NCBI GenBank assembly: GCA_900169235.1
Contig: FWCC01000264.1
Span: 1-64,000, forward strand
DNA: 64,000 nucleotides
Direction: 5' to 3'
Origin: Zarea fungicola
Lineage: Eukaryota; Ascomycota; Sordariomycetes; Hypocreales; Cordycipitaceae
Positions 35,901 to 46,520 of this stretch are shown here, in pieces (the stretch's first letter is position 1; every line of letters starts with the position of its first letter). The position numbers were made by a program, and so were the translations under genes. The notes under the pieces are model-generated. The model was not told the origin of the DNA. It did not search any database and was given only the letters and a program-made list of their open reading frames with translations.

Positions 35901-38550
35901 TTTTTGAACAGCTGCTCGGAGCGTACGGAAATTTCTTCAGACTGTTGCACGTATGCTTCTCTTTGAAGGTCTCGTCCCACGTTAGAGAAGGCCTGTCCAA
36001 AACCAGCAGCAAGTCCAGTTGATTGCACAGGCGCAGTTCCCGCGGCAGCTGCCGCAGCACGCTCGCTTGTTAAGACAATCTCATTGCTGGCAATTTCATC
36101 ATAGATAGCATTGAGATATTCGTCCGGTAAATCAGCATTGTCGTTGATTCCACGGTTGTTCTTAATGAACTCCTCCTTGGTCATTCGCTTTGCAATCTTG
36201 CTGCTGTGTGCATCTGTGTTCAAAAGGATGACGGAATAAGCGAGCACGTATGCAGTGTCAGCATTGGCAAACGCATTTGGATTACCGAGAACATAACGCT
36301 CGGCAAATTTGAGCATAAATCGATCAATCTTTTGTGCCTCGCCGGGTAAACGGAAGGACTGTAGGAACACTCTCAGGGCATCGACAAAGCGCCTCTTGGT
36401 AAACTCCATTGAGTCCACAAAGGCATGCATGATATCAATATTCTTCTGGTCTCCCTCGCCTAGATATTCACCAATCTGAGCCTTGTCCAATTTTTCTTCC
36501 TTCAAAAGAAACCTTGCGATATCCTCAGGGCTGTCACTCGAAATAAAGCTCTCGGCAATAAGAGCCTTGATGCCATGTTTGGGTTTGAAATTGAATTTTC
36601 GGATTGCGTTGGTTAGCGCTGTTTTGCGTGCCTTTTCCTTCTCCAAATGTTCTGGATCATCGTCTAGCACAGGAGTTGAAGGCGGCAAGGGTGTCTCTAT
36701 GCGCGAGGTCGTCTCACTCGCTGCAGGGTCAATTGAAGCGCGCAGCTCATCCGTAGATATCTTGCCGTCCCTCTCTGCTCGACTTGCATTTGCTTCGGGT
36801 CGCACTGACGCGGACCAATTAACCAGGGATTTGAGAGCCTCAACGAGTGCCTCAAGAGCAATGCGTTTCACTGCATATTCCTTTGGGTAGTCTGGTTCTG
36901 GTTCCGGCTGGGGGAGGATATGTGCCACAGTCAAAGGAGGAGGGAGAATGGTCTTGAGCTGCCATTCGCTAGCAGCCTGCGTCTTGGCTCTGACTTCCTC
37001 ATACACGTGCTCATTAAGCGCGGTTACGGGGACCGAGGCTGTGGAAAACTTGGAGAGATCCTCAATAATAGTTTGGTAAATGTTATCCACGGTCTGGTCA
37101 CAGTCGTAATTGAGGTACGTTTCCACCAGGGCCCTGGGATCAGCGCAAAGTCGATTCAGAACTGTGATGAAGTAGAGCTTCTGGGAAATTGGTGCGTTCC
37201 TCTGAGATAGTAGGGCGAGATAGATTTCATTTAAAATGACTTCAATTTCTTTCTAGTAGGCCGTTAGAATACGCAGGTTTCATGTCGGTAGCACATCGTA
37301 GAACTTGCCTTGAATGGTGGTCTCATGAACTTGAGCATCAGCCAGAAAATTTCACTGCAAACTTCAAAGACCTTGTCAACGGAGCTAGCACCGTTTCTTG
37401 TGATGCTGAGGCAAAGGTAAAATTTAATAGCCTGAAGAAAGCTCGTCGGCTCATTGCTCTTGGAGTTTTTAATGGTACAGAGCGGTGATGTGAAAACGGA
37501 AATGTTGTTGTTCAGGACAGTATGAATCAGGTGAAGCGAAATAAGTTTTGAGCGCATAGGTTGGCCGCGGATATCGAAGAGTTGATCGGATGGCAGTACT
37601 TTGGTAGAAAGATTGCAAAATGACCGAAAGACGAGATATGCGTCACGAATATAGATTTCGTCCTCGGCGTCCAGCTCATCGTCATCCTCCGCCGCATAGC
37701 TGCCTTGACCAGAGGAGCCTGCTTCGCCAGGTGTCTTGGAAGACTTGATGTGGCTGACCATTGTAGGTCCTTCGCCCATGGTTGAGTCATCGAAGCTCTT
37801 TCGATGTTCCAAATCCTTGAGCGTAAGCTTCGCACCCGTTTCTTCAGTGGCGGAGTCTTCTTCCCCGGCGGCGGGGCCAGTATCGTCGATATCGTCGTCC
37901 GTACCGTTTGTGCCATCTTGATTTTCGAATGTGGTACTACTGGAGCCGTGTTTGAGATTTCCGAGGTTCAAACGTGCCTCCTTCATCTGCAGCCGCGTCT
38001 TTACCCTTTCAAAGACTGTGCCAACCATCTGAGTCAAGGTTCCCTGAGCGACCTGCTGATTCGGGGTGCTGCGCGAAAGGAGGAACACGTTGTAGACTTG
38101 GCGGACAGCTTTGAGGAGCCCAGCGCCGTGCACAACAATCTCGTCATTGAGAACAGCCGCGAGAAGTGATTTTACAATCTGCAACTGAATCTCAACCTCG
38201 GTTGCCTCTCCTTGGAAACAGTCACATATTGTGTCGATGGCGCGCTCGATCAGCGGCGTCGGTCGCTCGGCATCAGCTTCGGAAGATTGTTCTCTGCTCT
38301 GGGTTGAGAAGTAAGAGTAGGATATCAGCTTGCCAATGCAGTCAAGGGCTGTGGTTGTAAGCTGGGGGTTGTTCGATCGTGTCGCAAGCTGCAGAGGCGC
38401 AAAGACGATTTCGAAGTCAGGGAGCTGTTCTTGTTCTTTTATGGCATCTAAAGCCTTCTTGGCCGAATCGCCAAGCTGCTTGATTCTCTGTGCATCTCTG
38501 GAAGCCGCAATGGTGTCCAGAGCGGACACAACAAACTTGATGGAGCTCAT
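32999..38550 (-). CDS. SEC7: Sec7, BIG-type ARF guanine nucleotide exchange factor
   Basis: Two exons (38550-37309 and 37252-32999) encode about 1831 residues. An N-terminal DCB domain and a HUS region surround an acidic linker (DDDIDDTG; EDDDELDAEDE). Next is the Sec7 domain at about residues 595-785, with FRLPGEAQKIDR carrying the catalytic glutamic finger (about Glu719) and SVILLNTDAHSS. Downstream HDS domains extend to the C-terminus. BIG/Sec7 proteins activate ARF1 GTPases at the trans-Golgi and drive vesicle budding. The only intron (37253-37308, 56 bp) has a GC donor (AAG then GCAAGT) and a TAG acceptor; splicing joins MRPPFK to KEIEVILNEIYLALL, the expected family continuity, while readthrough hits a stop. 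Its 3' end faces the Hsm3-like gene. Confidence 0.95.
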
Positions 38551-40561
38551 AGGGGAGCGTCAGGAGACCGAGCTGCCATTCGCCGAGTCACTAATTGAGG
38601 CTCCTTGTGTCAAATTCAAGGATAAGAGGCTACAACGGATGAAGAGCTTGCCAATCACAAAAAGGAGATATAGGGAGTGCTGTGCCGTATTGAGTGGAAT
38701 AGTCGGCTGGTGGCGTGGCTTGCTGAGGTGCATGTGGCAGTGACAGGAGAAACCCCGGCACGTACTTTACGGTACGGAGGCCTTCTCGGACACGCGGCGT
38801 CAGCGGCGGGAGCAAAGGGGGGGCAAAATAAAGCCAAGACGGACTCCTAAGTCGACAAGAACAACAAATAAGAAAATTAGCAACGATGTTTGGGGTAAAG
38901 AATATATGAAAGTAGCAATGAATAGAGAAAAATGAAATTAGTTACTTTTGATCGTATTAGATAAATAACTAGATGGTGGCCGTAACTACGGTGGTAAGAA
39001 TACATGGAACAAGGGCAGGGACACCAATAAGAAAATCGCGGAATATATATAAAATACTACCAAGGTTCCTGTACCTACATATACATAGCATATCAGAAGC
39101 CGTCTTGGTCAAGAAAACCAATGAGTAAAAATCTCAAGGCTACGGACAAGACATGCCTGTTCAAATGGATTGCTTGTTCCGTGATTTGGGGGCTGTAGAT
39201 TCACTTGCTGGCAGAGAGATTAAGCCCTAGATTTAATTGAGAACTAATGAGCTTAATTTTTTTGAGGTTTTGAGGGAAGTTGAGAGCATTTCCTCTATGT
39301 TTTCTGACACTCCAAGTCATTGTGATAGTAATACATAAGCGATTATCCGACAGCGTCAATCAAATATGGGCGCAGCAGCCAAAGCCCCTCAAGTACGCTG
39401 TGCCACAGGTGGCGCTGCGAGGCTGTACCAACAGGCTACAGGTTAGGACGCTCGACTTATTACTAGTTAGTCGTAGAAGTACGCTCACCTTACCCACTTA
39501 CCAAGCCATGTCAGCAGATCACAACGGACTGGAATATATGCTGAGTATTTGCTGTGTATTTGCTCCAATAATTTAGAAAAGCCACACAGAAATATCGAAA
39601 TTGTTATTCTAACAACGTTGCGTGTGAAGCTATGGATACATGCATGACAGAACATGGGCATAAGGCGGGTCCAAAACATTTCATAAGCATGGTCAACATT
39701 GTCTCCGAAGACTGCAAGACACAGGCATACGGAGAACTGGCACACAATATTATGACGCTGATTTACGAATGAGCAGCAGTGTATCGCCATATCTACAATG
39801 GTCGAAGGTCCAAGTATCTAAATCGTTTTCACATACCAAATGACTTTCCCGGCCGATAGAACTACTTAACATTATCTGCCAACATGCTCGATCTGGACGC
39901 ACACCGAGTAATGATATCACTGGTGCAATATCAACTCCATATTCCGTGTCTGTTGTGTGTAATAATAAGCTGAGGATTCTGGCTGAACTCATCAAGCCTG
40001 TTCAATGCATATCGGAGCGGGTCAACAAGAGATTAGGTAAGAACTTCTGGGTTAGGTGCAATCTTTGTAACACTAGGCCCCCGTAGATATGCCTCTAGGC
40101 GATAAAACTCACCCATCCGAAGCCGCAGTTGGCCCAACACAGGGCAAACAAGGGGGGCTTATGGGGCTTGTCAGTGGCCGGCCATACAGACGATAAATAG
40201 AACGTGCTGCAAGGCCAATGGGCACCGCTGACGCACCGCTGAGCGCCGGCAGCCGTCCGTCAGCCTAGTCCCAACCCGGGTTAGCCCGCAAGCTCCCGCT
40301 AGCAACGAGCTCAACGCAAAAACTGGACTTCTAACCCCAAGGATTTTAATTCCTTTCTCTTAGAAGCCCTCCTTACCAACAATTCCCGCGAGCGTGACGT
40401 CCATCTCCAGGCCAATCGCCTCTCTTGACGTGCTAACCTAGGCGTCAATTGGTTCCGCCACACGCTGCCGTCCTCCTCATAACCGTCGCAGTCGCCCTCT
40501 GGCCCCCTTTAGATTTTTCCGTCTCACCTGCTCGCTCGTCGGCGAGCCATTTTCACAAAGG
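38551..40561. promoter_or_regulatory. 2.0 kb divergent region between SEC7 and LAT1
   Basis: Contains the promoters of both housekeeping genes. Pyrimidine-rich patches at about 40350-40560 precede LAT1. No additional gene or RNA was recognised; open frames are under 105 codons without domains. Confidence 0.5.
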
Positions 40562-42016
40562 ATGCTTAGCGCCGCTCTCCGGAGGCGAGTTCTCGCCCCT
40601 ACGCACAGCGCCCTGCGCAATGGCTTCGCTGCCCATCTCGTTCGCTGCTATGCCTCCTTCCCGGACCATCAGGTCATCAAGATGCCTGCCCTGTCCCCAA
40701 CCATGACGGCCGGTAACCTGGGTGCCTGGCAGAAGAAGCCCGGCGACTCCATCGGACCCGGCGAGGTTCTCGTCGAGATCGAGACCGACAAGGCCCAGAT
40801 GGACTTTGAGTTCCAGGAGGAGGGTGTCATTGCCAAGATCCTCAAGGAAGCTGGCGAGAAGGATATTGCTGTTGGTAGCGTAAGTCGAACCATCTCTCCC
40901 CCGTCACCAATCCCGATTCGGGTTCACATTGGCTTCTCTGTTAACATAAGGACACAGCCCATTGCCATTCTTGTTGAGGAAGGCACCGATATCTCTGCCT
41001 TCGAAAAGTTTACACTTGAGGATGCTGGTGGCAACGCTGCTGCCGCTGCCCCCAAGGCCGAGAGCAAGTCTGACGCCGCCGCCCCTGTCGCATCGAGCTC
41101 CCCGGCTCCCACGCCGACACAGTACGCTTCCTCTGGCCAGAAGCTCGAGACCGCTCTTGACCGCTCCGCGAATGCCAGTCCTGCTGCTGTCCGTCTCGCC
41201 AGACAAAACGGTGTCAGCCTTGACGGCCTTCAAGGCACCGGCAAGTCCGGCCAGATTACCGAGGAGGATGTCAAGAAGGCCACCAGCGCTCCCAGTGCCG
41301 CCGCTGTCGGCGCCGTCTACGAAGATGCCCCCGTCAGCGGAATGCGCAAGGTCATTGCCAACCGCCTGCTAGAGTCTGTTCAGACCAACCCTCACTTCTT
41401 CGTTACCAGCTCCCTGTCCGTCTCCAAGCTCCTGAAGCTCCGCCAGGCCCTCAACAGCTCCTCTGAGGGCAAGTACAAGCTCTCTGTCAACGATTTCCTC
41501 ATCAAGGCCATCGCTGTCGCCTCCAAGAAGGTTCCTGCTGTCAACTCGAGCTGGCGCGGTGATAGCATCCGCCAGTTCAGCTCTGTTGACGTCTCCGTTG
41601 CCGTTTCCACCCCATCCGGCCTCATCACCCCCATTGTCACCGGCGTTGAGGGTCGTGGCCTTGAGTCCATCTCTAGCAAGGTCAAGGAGCTGGCCAAGAA
41701 GGCGCGCGACAACAAGCTGAAGCCCGAGGAGTACCAGGGTGGCACAATCTCCATCTCCAACATGGGCATGAACGCCGCTGTTGATCACTTCACCGCCGTC
41801 ATCAACCCTCCTCAGGCTGCTATCCTCGCCGTCGGCACTACCAAGAAGGTTGCCGTCCCTGTTGTGAATGAGGATGGCTCTGCTGGTGTGGAGTGGGAGG
41901 ACCAAATCACGGTTACCGCCAGCTTTGACCACAAGGTTGTCGATGGTGCCGTTGGAGCCGAGTGGATCCGTGAGCTGAAGAAGGTCATAGAGAACCCTCT
42001 TGAGCTTCTGCTTTAG
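40562..42016 (+). CDS. LAT1: Pyruvate dehydrogenase E2, dihydrolipoamide acetyltransferase
   Basis: Two exons (40562-40879 and 40958-42016) encode about 458 residues. An Arg-rich mitochondrial targeting sequence (about residues 1-30) precedes a lipoyl domain with [13 protein letters not shown] (lipoyl-Lys about 77). An Ala/Pro/Ser linker leads to the E3/E1-binding domain ([26 protein letters not shown]). The catalytic acetyltransferase core contains [15 protein letters not shown], with the His and Asp of the DHxxxDG motif. E2 transfers the acetyl group to CoA in the mitochondrial matrix and forms the core of the complex. The 78-bp intron is a multiple of three and has no in-frame stop, so a retained intron would add 26 residues inside the lipoyl domain; the spliced [11 protein letters not shown] fits the family. 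Confidence 0.96.
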   Translation: MLSAALRRRVLAPTHSALRNGFAAHLVRCYASFPDHQVIKMPALSPTMTAGNLGAWQKKPGDSIGPGEVLVEIETDKAQMDFEFQEEGVIAKILKEAGEKDIAVGSVSRTISPPSPIPIRVHIGFSVNIRTQPIAILVEEGTDISAFEKFTLEDAGGNAAAAAPKAESKSDAAAPVASSSPAPTPTQYASSGQKLETALDRSANASPAAVRLARQNGVSLDGLQGTGKSGQITEEDVKKATSAPSAAAVGAVYEDAPVSGMRKVIANRLLESVQTNPHFFVTSSLSVSKLLKLRQALNSSSEGKYKLSVNDFLIKAIAVASKKVPAVNSSWRGDSIRQFSSVDVSVAVSTPSGLITPIVTGVEGRGLESISSKVKELAKKARDNKLKPEEYQGGTISISNMGMNAAVDHFTAVINPPQAAILAVGTTKKVAVPVVNEDGSAGVEWEDQITVTASFDHKVVDGAVGAEWIRELKKVIENPLELLL

Positions 42017-42858
42017 ACAGTTCCTGAGCAAGGGAGGAGCGTGCCTGTGTACAATGATAAAAACCTTGATTAATGCTGTATTTTAGAAGGGACGAAAATG
42101 AGTTGGCTCGGTACCGTCTCAGCTTGACTTTCTCTCACATGCAATGCAGAAAACATTTCTTTTTTGTTGCTCAGTTTAAATGGCATACATGTTGTGAACA
42201 CAAACGAATCGCTATGTTTCTGCTTCATGGAGCGGAAACCGATGCGTCAATAAAAGGAGAAGGGTTTACAGAGCTGAGACCGTAACGATAGAGTCGGGCG
42301 CTCGCTGGCAAGACGCATTCTCGCAGCTGGAATCTACTGTTCAAATCCTGCGGTGGCCTCAACAGTTGCATAGAAATATTAATTAATTGCTTCTCCTCGT
42401 TTCATCTTCCCCATATGACCAGATGCCGTGGCTTGCCTGCTGCTCAATTACGTGGGACTGTAAAGTACGCCATGAGCAGCTGTGTTGTGCAGTTAGCAGA
42501 AAAGTACGGCGCAGAGCATCCTAGGTACCCATCGAGCAGCAAATACACCTTGTCACGAAGAGGGTAGCCAATGCTGCGGAATACGAATATCAAGTTCGCT
42601 GTTTTAATAAGCCGACGCGCGATATTCATCAATCCAGCCAATCACATCGCGCCATACGGAGTCACAGCTGCTTTCAGCTCGCTCGGCGCTCGGCGTTTGG
42701 TGCCTAGACTTATACTCACTCAATACGCCCAAAAAACCGTCATGAGTGTTTGCAGTCGCCCTTTTGCTTGTACATGATGACTGTCAAGTTCGGGAGTCAG
42801 GAACCAGGAAACGCCGCACATATATGCATTGCGGATCCGATCTCTCAGCCATACTGAA
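42017..42858. other. Intergenic region
   Basis: Downstream of LAT1 and upstream of the zinc-cluster regulator. No coding or RNA feature recognised. A GTTCAAATCC word at 42339-42348 recalls a tRNA T-arm, but flanking stems do not pair. Confidence 0.5.
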
Positions 42859-45355
42859 ATGTCCGAGCTGGCACAGCAGGCAAACCAGGCCACCAAGAAG
42901 CGCCGCCGCCCGCCCCTGTCTTGTGAGCAATGTCGCAAACGCAAGGTCAAATGCAACCGGAGCTATCCATGCAACAATTGCGTAAGGTCCAAAACTGAGA
43001 CGTGTACTTATGCTCCGAGACACACTCCCAAGGCCAGAAGGAAGGGGGCCGGGGTCAGGGCTGCAACTCCGCAGCCCCCGGTGTCTTCGTCCCCCGGCAC
43101 GCCGCCGTCGCTGCAGCCGGCAGCCGGCACTGCTCCGGTGACTATGCAGCCAAGGGCGAGAGCGGCACAGATACAGACGCCCGAGTCTGAATTGTTTCAC
43201 CGTACAAGTGTATGGCAGCCACTGAGATCATCATCAGCGAGTCGGGCAGCGTCGAGAGCCGGCCAGTCCGTCCCGCCAACCAACCAAGAATGGACGCCAC
43301 GAGCAAATCAGACTCATTCACCACCGCCGCCACCACCACCCCAAAGGGAAGAGAATCGCCCGAGCATGTTCTCTCCTCCGCCAAAGGGCAGCATTTCAAA
43401 GGGTCGATATTTCGGTCAAACCCACTGGATGAATATTGCCGGATCGGTGCGTATTGTTATCCCGCCTTGTATTCCACAATTGTGCATGCTAACATCAACG
43501 AAACTGCCAGTTTTCTGTTGAACTGTCCATGATGAAAAGCCAGGAAAATACTCAAAGCGAGCTTTTCCAGGTCCTGTATCAATGCAAGAAAATCTGCCAA
43601 GATATCAAGACAAGTCGACTCCCACCGCTGGCCTCTCGCGATTTAGGCAAGAAGGCTGTATCGCGAGAGCTGTCAGACGAGCTTGTCAATGCATACTTGA
43701 GGACATTTGAGGGTGTCTACCGGGTTTTGCATGTCCCTACCTTTCGGCAAGAATACGCCGCCTACTGGGAGAATCCATCTGCAGCAAGCGAGGCATTTTT
43801 GATTCTCTTGCAACTATGCATGGTGCTCGGCACGTCGATACGAGAGACTCCGGCTAGTCTAAAGTCCATCGCTATCCGTTGGATATACGAGGCTCAGATG
43901 TGGCTCATGCTGCCGCCAGAAAAGAGCCGCATGACGCTGACGGGCATACAAATTATGTGTCTGCTCACTCTGGCCAAAATGACCTGCGGCGTCTCCGCAG
44001 ACCTGACATGGGTCATGGCCGGCTCGCTGGTGCGCACAGCCATGTATATTGGCCTCCATCGTGACCCCAGCCACATTAGCGAAATGACCGTTTACAAGGC
44101 CGAGATGAGGCGGCGGCTTTGGGCGACCATCATGGAGCTGAACCTGCAGTACGCGTTTGAGGCGGGCGGTATGCCTCTGATATCGTGTGATGACTACGAT
44201 ACTCTGCCGCCTGCGGACTTGGACGATGACAAGCTGGATGACAGCATAGACGACGTAGGTAACCGTATAGCAAGCAGTGCCGTCGCTACACAGTCGTCTG
44301 TACTGGTGCAGGTGTATAAATCGTTTCCTGTGCGTCTGAAGCTTCTTCAGTACACCAACGATTTTCGCGTCAACTTCAACTACGATGAGACACTACGACT
44401 GAATTCCGAACTGACAAAGGCTTGTCGCTTGTTTACGCAGACAATAGGCGACCTGGTCCGACGGCCGGATGGCACTTCGGCACTCTTTGACCCAGAATGG
44501 AACGGTCCCATCACGTCCTTCCACATTTCGCTCGCTGAGGTGATTCTCTATCGCTGCTTTCACGCTCTCCACTTCCCTGTCCTCTTCACTTCGTTCGACG
44601 ACCCCAAGTTCTACTTTTCACGCAAGATGTGCCTGGATGGCGCTCTCAAGATTACCGACCTCTGGGGGTTCTCCCGCCCCAGCCGACACAGCAGCCATGG
44701 TAGTAACAGAAGCAGGGGTCTCCAGTCGGATTTCGAACGGCTCACAATCAATGGTACCGGGATGTTTAGGAACATACCCACCCAGGCCGTGTGCATCATC
44801 GCACTGGAGCTCATCCAGGACAATGGCGGTGGCGGCCCGTCTGGTGCCAGCACTGGCGGATGCCTCCCCACGGCCGGCAACGCGGAGCTGCGTGCCAGCC
44901 TACACGAGGCGCTCGACTGGATCGTCGCCCGGATGCGCGCGGGTGAGCTCACGGCCAAGGCGCACTCGTTCCTGTCGGCGTGCATCGCGCACACCGAAGC
45001 CCTGGAGCGCGGGATGGACAAGAGAGCCACCATGGCGCTACTGGTGCAGCGGGCGACTGAGGCGGCGCGGGAGGACCTGGCGATCTTGACGAATGTGGCC
45101 AGAGAAAGTGGTGTCCCCGTGTCCGAACCGCAAGTGCCAGGGGTTGTCAGCGGTGGTAGCGGAAACGGAAACGGGAGTATAGAAGGTTTTCAGATCGATG
45201 AGAACGTCGAGGCAATGACTGCGGGTTGGGATTGGGGCTGGGCGTGGGAGGAGAATGATTGGCTGTGGGGAGCAAACTGGCCGCAGTTGAATACACCTGT
45301 GCTAATGGAAGGTGTCAATCAGTTCTTTGCGCCGCCGGTCGGTTATCCCCGCTAA
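42859..45355 (+). CDS. Zn2Cys6 fungal-specific transcription factor
   Basis: Two exons (42859-43446 and 43511-45355) encode about 810 residues. The zinc cluster is complete: Cys22, 25, 32, 38, 41 and 49 in CEQCRKRKVKC and PCNNC, with a basic stretch before it. A Pro/Ser/Gln-rich linker of about 120 residues, including Pro7, leads to SKGRYFGQTHWMN, then the fungal transcription-factor middle homology domain (LSDELVNAYLRTFEGVYRVLHVP; MRRRLWATIMELNLQ). The C-terminus is rich in Trp, Asp and Glu (GWDWGWAWEENDWLWGANW), a plausible acidic-aromatic activation segment. The intron (43447-43510) has a GTGCGT donor. Such proteins are DNA-binding regulators of metabolism; the target genes are unknown. 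Confidence 0.93.
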
Positions 45356-46012
45356 TAAATACAAATATGACATGTGTTATGGACATGTGGTCTTTGCACA
45401 CTCTGCTGCAGCTAACTAATATGCACCTTACGTGGGAAGCTGACAGTTGTATGCTGGCTGTGTAATCTGTACCGCGGAGACATACTGCGGGCGCCTGATT
45501 TTGCCCGGTTACGCGAGATTTGTGCTACTCATTTAAACTGCCACCTTAGCTCCTACACGGGAGGAAATTAGGAGCCGCGGCGTCGAGCGGCAAGCCTGGC
45601 TGCTAAATAGAAAAATTTTATGATTAGAAATCTCTTGCAGAGGTTCTAACCATGTTCACAATCAGTTCGGCGGCTAATATCTTGTGCCTATAGGAGGAGC
45701 TACACCAACCCGCCCCGGTTTCCCTGCATAAGGTATCATCAACAGTAAGTAATGAACCCCGCACAGCCCTGCCGGCCCGTTAAGCACTAATAATAAGTTA
45801 GTACTAACTACCTAGTAGGTAGGTACTAAAGGTAGTTAACCTCCCCCGGCGCCGTCATTTCTTCCGCCAGCAGATGCACAGAGAAAACTCCTCCGCCCCC
45901 AAAGATCAGGCGACTTATTCAAGAAGCAGTCTACGGAGCCGGGACAAAAACTTGTTGAGCAAGTATCCGATTCCTCTTCTTCCCCTGGCTAGAAAATAAG
46001 ATGTCGTTGTTT

Positions 46013-46048
46013 GACAACACCAGCTTGCAGGACAACACCAGCTTGCAG
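46013..46048. repeat. 18-bp direct tandem duplication
   Basis: GACAACACCAGCTTGCAG occurs twice in succession without mismatch. Confidence 0.95.
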
Positions 46049-46332
46049 GCAGGCTTCAATTGTAGGCATGCCCAAAATATCGCAATTGAACCAGGTTATT
46101 TAAGCGCTGAGCACTTGCTATCGCCACTTTTCATCCTTGCCGGACACGACACCTACCCAACCAGCTCTCTGCGAGGTTCGGGTCCTGCAGGAGCCTATTC
46201 CGTAGCCACTGCTACCGTTTCATGCTCTAGCGTATACACCGGGCTTGATATATGCTAACTGAGGAGATGGGAGAGATGTCCGCGTTCTGTGCCTCTATAT
46301 AATAGTAGAATGTAGTCCGCCGAGGAGTTTGA

Positions 46333-46356
46333 CTGCCATCCTGCCATCCTGCCATC
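46333..46356. repeat. CTGCCATC triplicate repeat
   Basis: Three head-to-tail copies of CTGCCATC, about 165 bp upstream of the DUF3176 gene start. Confidence 0.9.
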
Positions 46357-46520
46357 CTTTTTCTGAATCCCCGCATTAACCTATAAATCGCTGAAAGCCT
46401 TGCTGTCGTGTTGCCTCGACTTGCTTGAGCCGGTTCTGTTGTTCATTTTCTTCCCCATCCTCTTCTTTATTCCACTTGATTTGCCTCTGTTGTCTAATCC
46501 AACTTTCATCAACCAAAACC

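Larger units (their letters stand above)
45356..46520. other. Intergenic region with short tandem repeats
   Basis: Holds a TAGTACTAACTACCTAGTAGGTAG-type tract at 45790-45840, an 18-bp tandem duplication (46013-46048) and three copies of CTGCCATC (46333-46356). An open frame at 46001-46258 (85 codons) includes the 18-bp repeat but has no homologous features. Confidence 0.55.

Noticed and set aside
41369..42031. Minus-strand 220-codon open frame
   Set aside because: Antisense shadow of the codon-biased LAT1 catalytic domain.
42270..42365. tRNA-like GTTCAAATCC word
   Set aside because: No 5-bp T-stem, D-arm or 7-bp acceptor pairing can be drawn around it.
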